Source: Nitrospirota bacterium (GTDB lineage Bacteria > Nitrospirota > JACRHJ01). Taken from it: DNA of 6,696 nt. The notes under the pieces are model-generated. The model made no database searches and was not told where the DNA came from. It saw nothing but the letters and a program-made list of their open reading frames with translations. The position numbers and the translations under genes were made by a program. Shown piece by piece: positions 5,253 to 6,696 of the stretch. The stretch spans positions 1-6,696 of the forward strand of contig JAKAHE010000117.1 of NCBI GenBank assembly GCA_021815285.1. Direction: 5' to 3'. Each line of letters opens with the position of its first letter. Within the stretch, counting starts at the first letter, position 1.

Positions 5253-6509
5253 CTATTTTTTGATTGCCTTCTCGTATATCTGAAGCGTATGAAAAGCTGC
5301 GACGTCCGAGCCGGACTGTCCGAGCGCGTCTTTTAAATGCATCATGCAGCCGGGGCACGCCGTAACAACCGCGGGCGCGCCTGTTTTTATAATGTTCTTT
5401 ACCTTCCTGTTCGCAATCCTGCCGGAAAGCTCGTAGTTCAGGAAGCTGAAGCTCCCGCCGAAACCGCAGCAGCGCGAAGCCTCCTGCATCTCGACAAGGC
5501 CGCCGAGCGTCGCCGCGTCGAGGAGCTCGCGTGGCTCCTTTTTGACGCCCATCCCGTGCGCCAGGTGGCACGGGTCGTGGTACGTGATGACCATCTCCGC
5601 CGCATCGAGCCTTGTAATGAAATCGGTCTCGTGCAGGAGAAACTGGTTTATGTCGCGCACCTTAGCGCCCAGCGAGGCGGCTGCGTCCGCAGCCGGTCCA
5701 CCGGCCAGGATTTTAAGATACTCCTCCTTTAAAGTCAAGGAGCATGTCGGGCACGCCGATACTATGAAGTCCGCCTCCACGTCCGAGAGCAGGGATACGT
5801 TCTTTTCCGCGACGGAGCGAAACGCCTCAGTCTCGCCCAGGGAGAGCAGGGGCTTGCCGCAGCATAATTCTTCCTTCACAAACACGACGTCGTAGCCCGC
5901 GTGATTCAATATCTTGACCGCCGCAACGCCAATTTCCGGATACACGTAGTTTATGACGCACCCGGCATAGAAAAGAACCGTCCCCTTCGCGCTGCGTATG
6001 CGCGATACGGGCGGGATGCGCTTTGACAGGGGCTTCCTTGGTATCTTCGGGAAATTGCGCCTGAAATCCTCGTACTGATACGGGAGGTATTTGGCAAGAG
6101 GAGTCGCCGCGAGCGGGCCGTATGCAGCGCGCCCGAGGGCCATGAGGGAAAACGCGTGGTCGAGGGACTTTTTGTCCTTGAGGGACTTCCTCGCCAGGAA
6201 ACGTATCAGCCCCTCGCTCCTTTTTTTCTCCACGAGCTCCGCGCGCGCGGCCTCTATGACAGCCGGCACATCCACTCCGGAGGGGCACCCGGCCTTGCAG
6301 GCCCCGCACATGGCGCAGTTAAATACCGCCTTCTCGAATGCGTCCGTGAGGGCAAGCTCGCCCCCCGTCACGGCCTCGATGAGGGCCATCCTGCCCCTTG
6401 CGACGGCGATTTCGCTAAGCTCTTCGCCGAACGTCGGGCATACCGCCCTGCACGCCCCGCAGCGTATGCACTTGAAGATTTCGTCGGAGTAGTTTGTTAA
6501 TGCTGACAT
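5253..6509 (-). CDS. glcF: Glycolate/D-lactate oxidase iron-sulfur subunit (GlcF/LutA-like)
   Basis: The 418-residue protein is the electron-transfer partner of the FAD oxidase encoded just upstream. Two [4Fe-4S] ferredoxin motifs lie at the N-terminus: Cys14-x2-17-x2-20-x3-24 followed by Pro, and Cys65-x2-68-x2-71-x3-75 followed by Pro. A basic linker runs to about residue 175. Two CCG domains follow. The first has Cys184, CCG at 216-218 and CPTC at 253-256. The second has Cys314 in HDPCH, CCG at 347-349 and CPGC at 385-388. This is the usual GlcF architecture and it is intact. No membrane segment is evident. ATG at 6509 has AAGG about six bases upstream and follows the glcD stop by nine bases, so the pair is cotranscribed. 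Whether glycolate, D-lactate or another 2-hydroxyacid is oxidised cannot be told from this subunit. Confidence 0.9.
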   Translation of the reverse strand: MSALTNYSDEIFKCIRCGACRAVCPTFGEELSEIAVARGRMALIEAVTGGELALTDAFEKAVFNCAMCGACKAGCPSGVDVPAVIEAARAELVEKKRSEGLIRFLARKSLKDKKSLDHAFSLMALGRAAYGPLAATPLAKYLPYQYEDFRRNFPKIPRKPLSKRIPPVSRIRSAKGTVLFYAGCVINYVYPEIGVAAVKILNHAGYDVVFVKEELCCGKPLLSLGETEAFRSVAEKNVSLLSDVEADFIVSACPTCSLTLKEEYLKILAGGPAADAAASLGAKVRDINQFLLHETDFITRLDAAEMVITYHDPCHLAHGMGVKKEPRELLDAATLGGLVEMQEASRCCGFGGSFSFLNYELSGRIANRKVKNIIKTGAPAVVTACPGCMMHLKDALGQSGSDVAAFHTLQIYEKAIKK

Positions 6510-6518
6510 AATAACCTT

Positions 6519-6696
6519 TTACGCGAATATCTTCCCCGGATTCATAATCCCCTGCGGGTCGAGGGCGTCTTTCACGGCGCGCATTGCGCCAACTCCCGCC
6601 GCGCCGAGTTCCTGCTCCATGTAATCCGACTTCATCATTCCTATCCCGTGCTCGCCGGAGAGCGTCCCGCCGAGAGAGAGCCGCATGGAGAATCTC
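6519..6696 (-). CDS. glcD: FAD-linked glycolate/D-lactate oxidase, C-terminal end (partial)
   Basis: Only the last 58 codons are in the window; the rest lies beyond the right edge. The visible part contains SLGGTLSGEHGIGMMKSDYM, the highly conserved C-terminal segment of the GlcD/D-lactate dehydrogenase family, including the Glu-His of the FAD-linked oxidase domain. It ends ALDPQGIMNPGKIFA, the usual family C-terminus. The family oxidises 2-hydroxyacids such as glycolate or D-lactate using FAD. Its stop codon is nine bases before glcF, which fits one enzyme complex made from one transcript. Any regulation would be encoded upstream, outside the window. The family is secure; the substrate is not. 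Confidence 0.92.
   Translation of the reverse strand, partial: RFSMRLSLGGTLSGEHGIGMMKSDYMEQELGAAGVGAMRAVKDALDPQGIMNPGKIFA

Overview
This window looks like bacterial chromosome with ordinary housekeeping and carbon-metabolism genes. I see no prophage, transposase, CRISPR array, tRNA or rRNA. Codon third positions are rich in G and C, Shine-Dalgarno sites are present, and the gene set includes RsmD, a short-form Pgi of about 470 residues, a small transaldolase, an FmdB zinc ribbon and GlcD/GlcF. Together these suggest a Gram-negative anaerobe or facultative lineage of the Desulfobacterota/Nitrospirota type. That placement is inference from gene content, not from a marker gene.

Layout, left to right. 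Positions 1-1538 (minus strand) hold the end of what is probably a surface-polysaccharide or cell-envelope glycan unit: a family 2 glycosyltransferase with C-terminal membrane segments, overlapping by four bases (ATGA) a class I SAM methyltransferase that runs off the left edge. Positions 1539-1619 form a divergent promoter region. Both sides carry an extended -10 box placed so that the transcripts would have almost no leader. Positions 1620-2210 (plus) encode rsmD, the 16S rRNA G966 methyltransferase and the only plus-strand gene. Positions 2211-2600 are an AT-rich convergent gap with no gene but some hairpin potential. Positions 2601-4022 (minus) encode pgi. Positions 4023-4222 and 4445-4579 are gaps filled with palindromic repeats on either side of a small FmdB-family gene (4223-4444, minus). 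Positions 4580-6696 (minus) are a tight operon read glcD, then glcF, then tal, with gaps of 9 and 13 bases; glcD is cut by the right edge.

How the genes fit together. GlcD (FAD) and GlcF (Fe-S) would oxidise glycolate or D-lactate and pass electrons onward. Transaldolase and Pgi act at the junction of the pentose phosphate pathway and glycolysis/gluconeogenesis. Key residues identify the small aldolase-family protein as a true transaldolase rather than fructose-6-phosphate aldolase. The main oddity is around fmdB. The DNA of its first codons is duplicated 67 bases upstream, a perfect palindrome lies between the two copies, and two further unrelated palindromic elements flank the gene. I found no convincing new multi-gene system.
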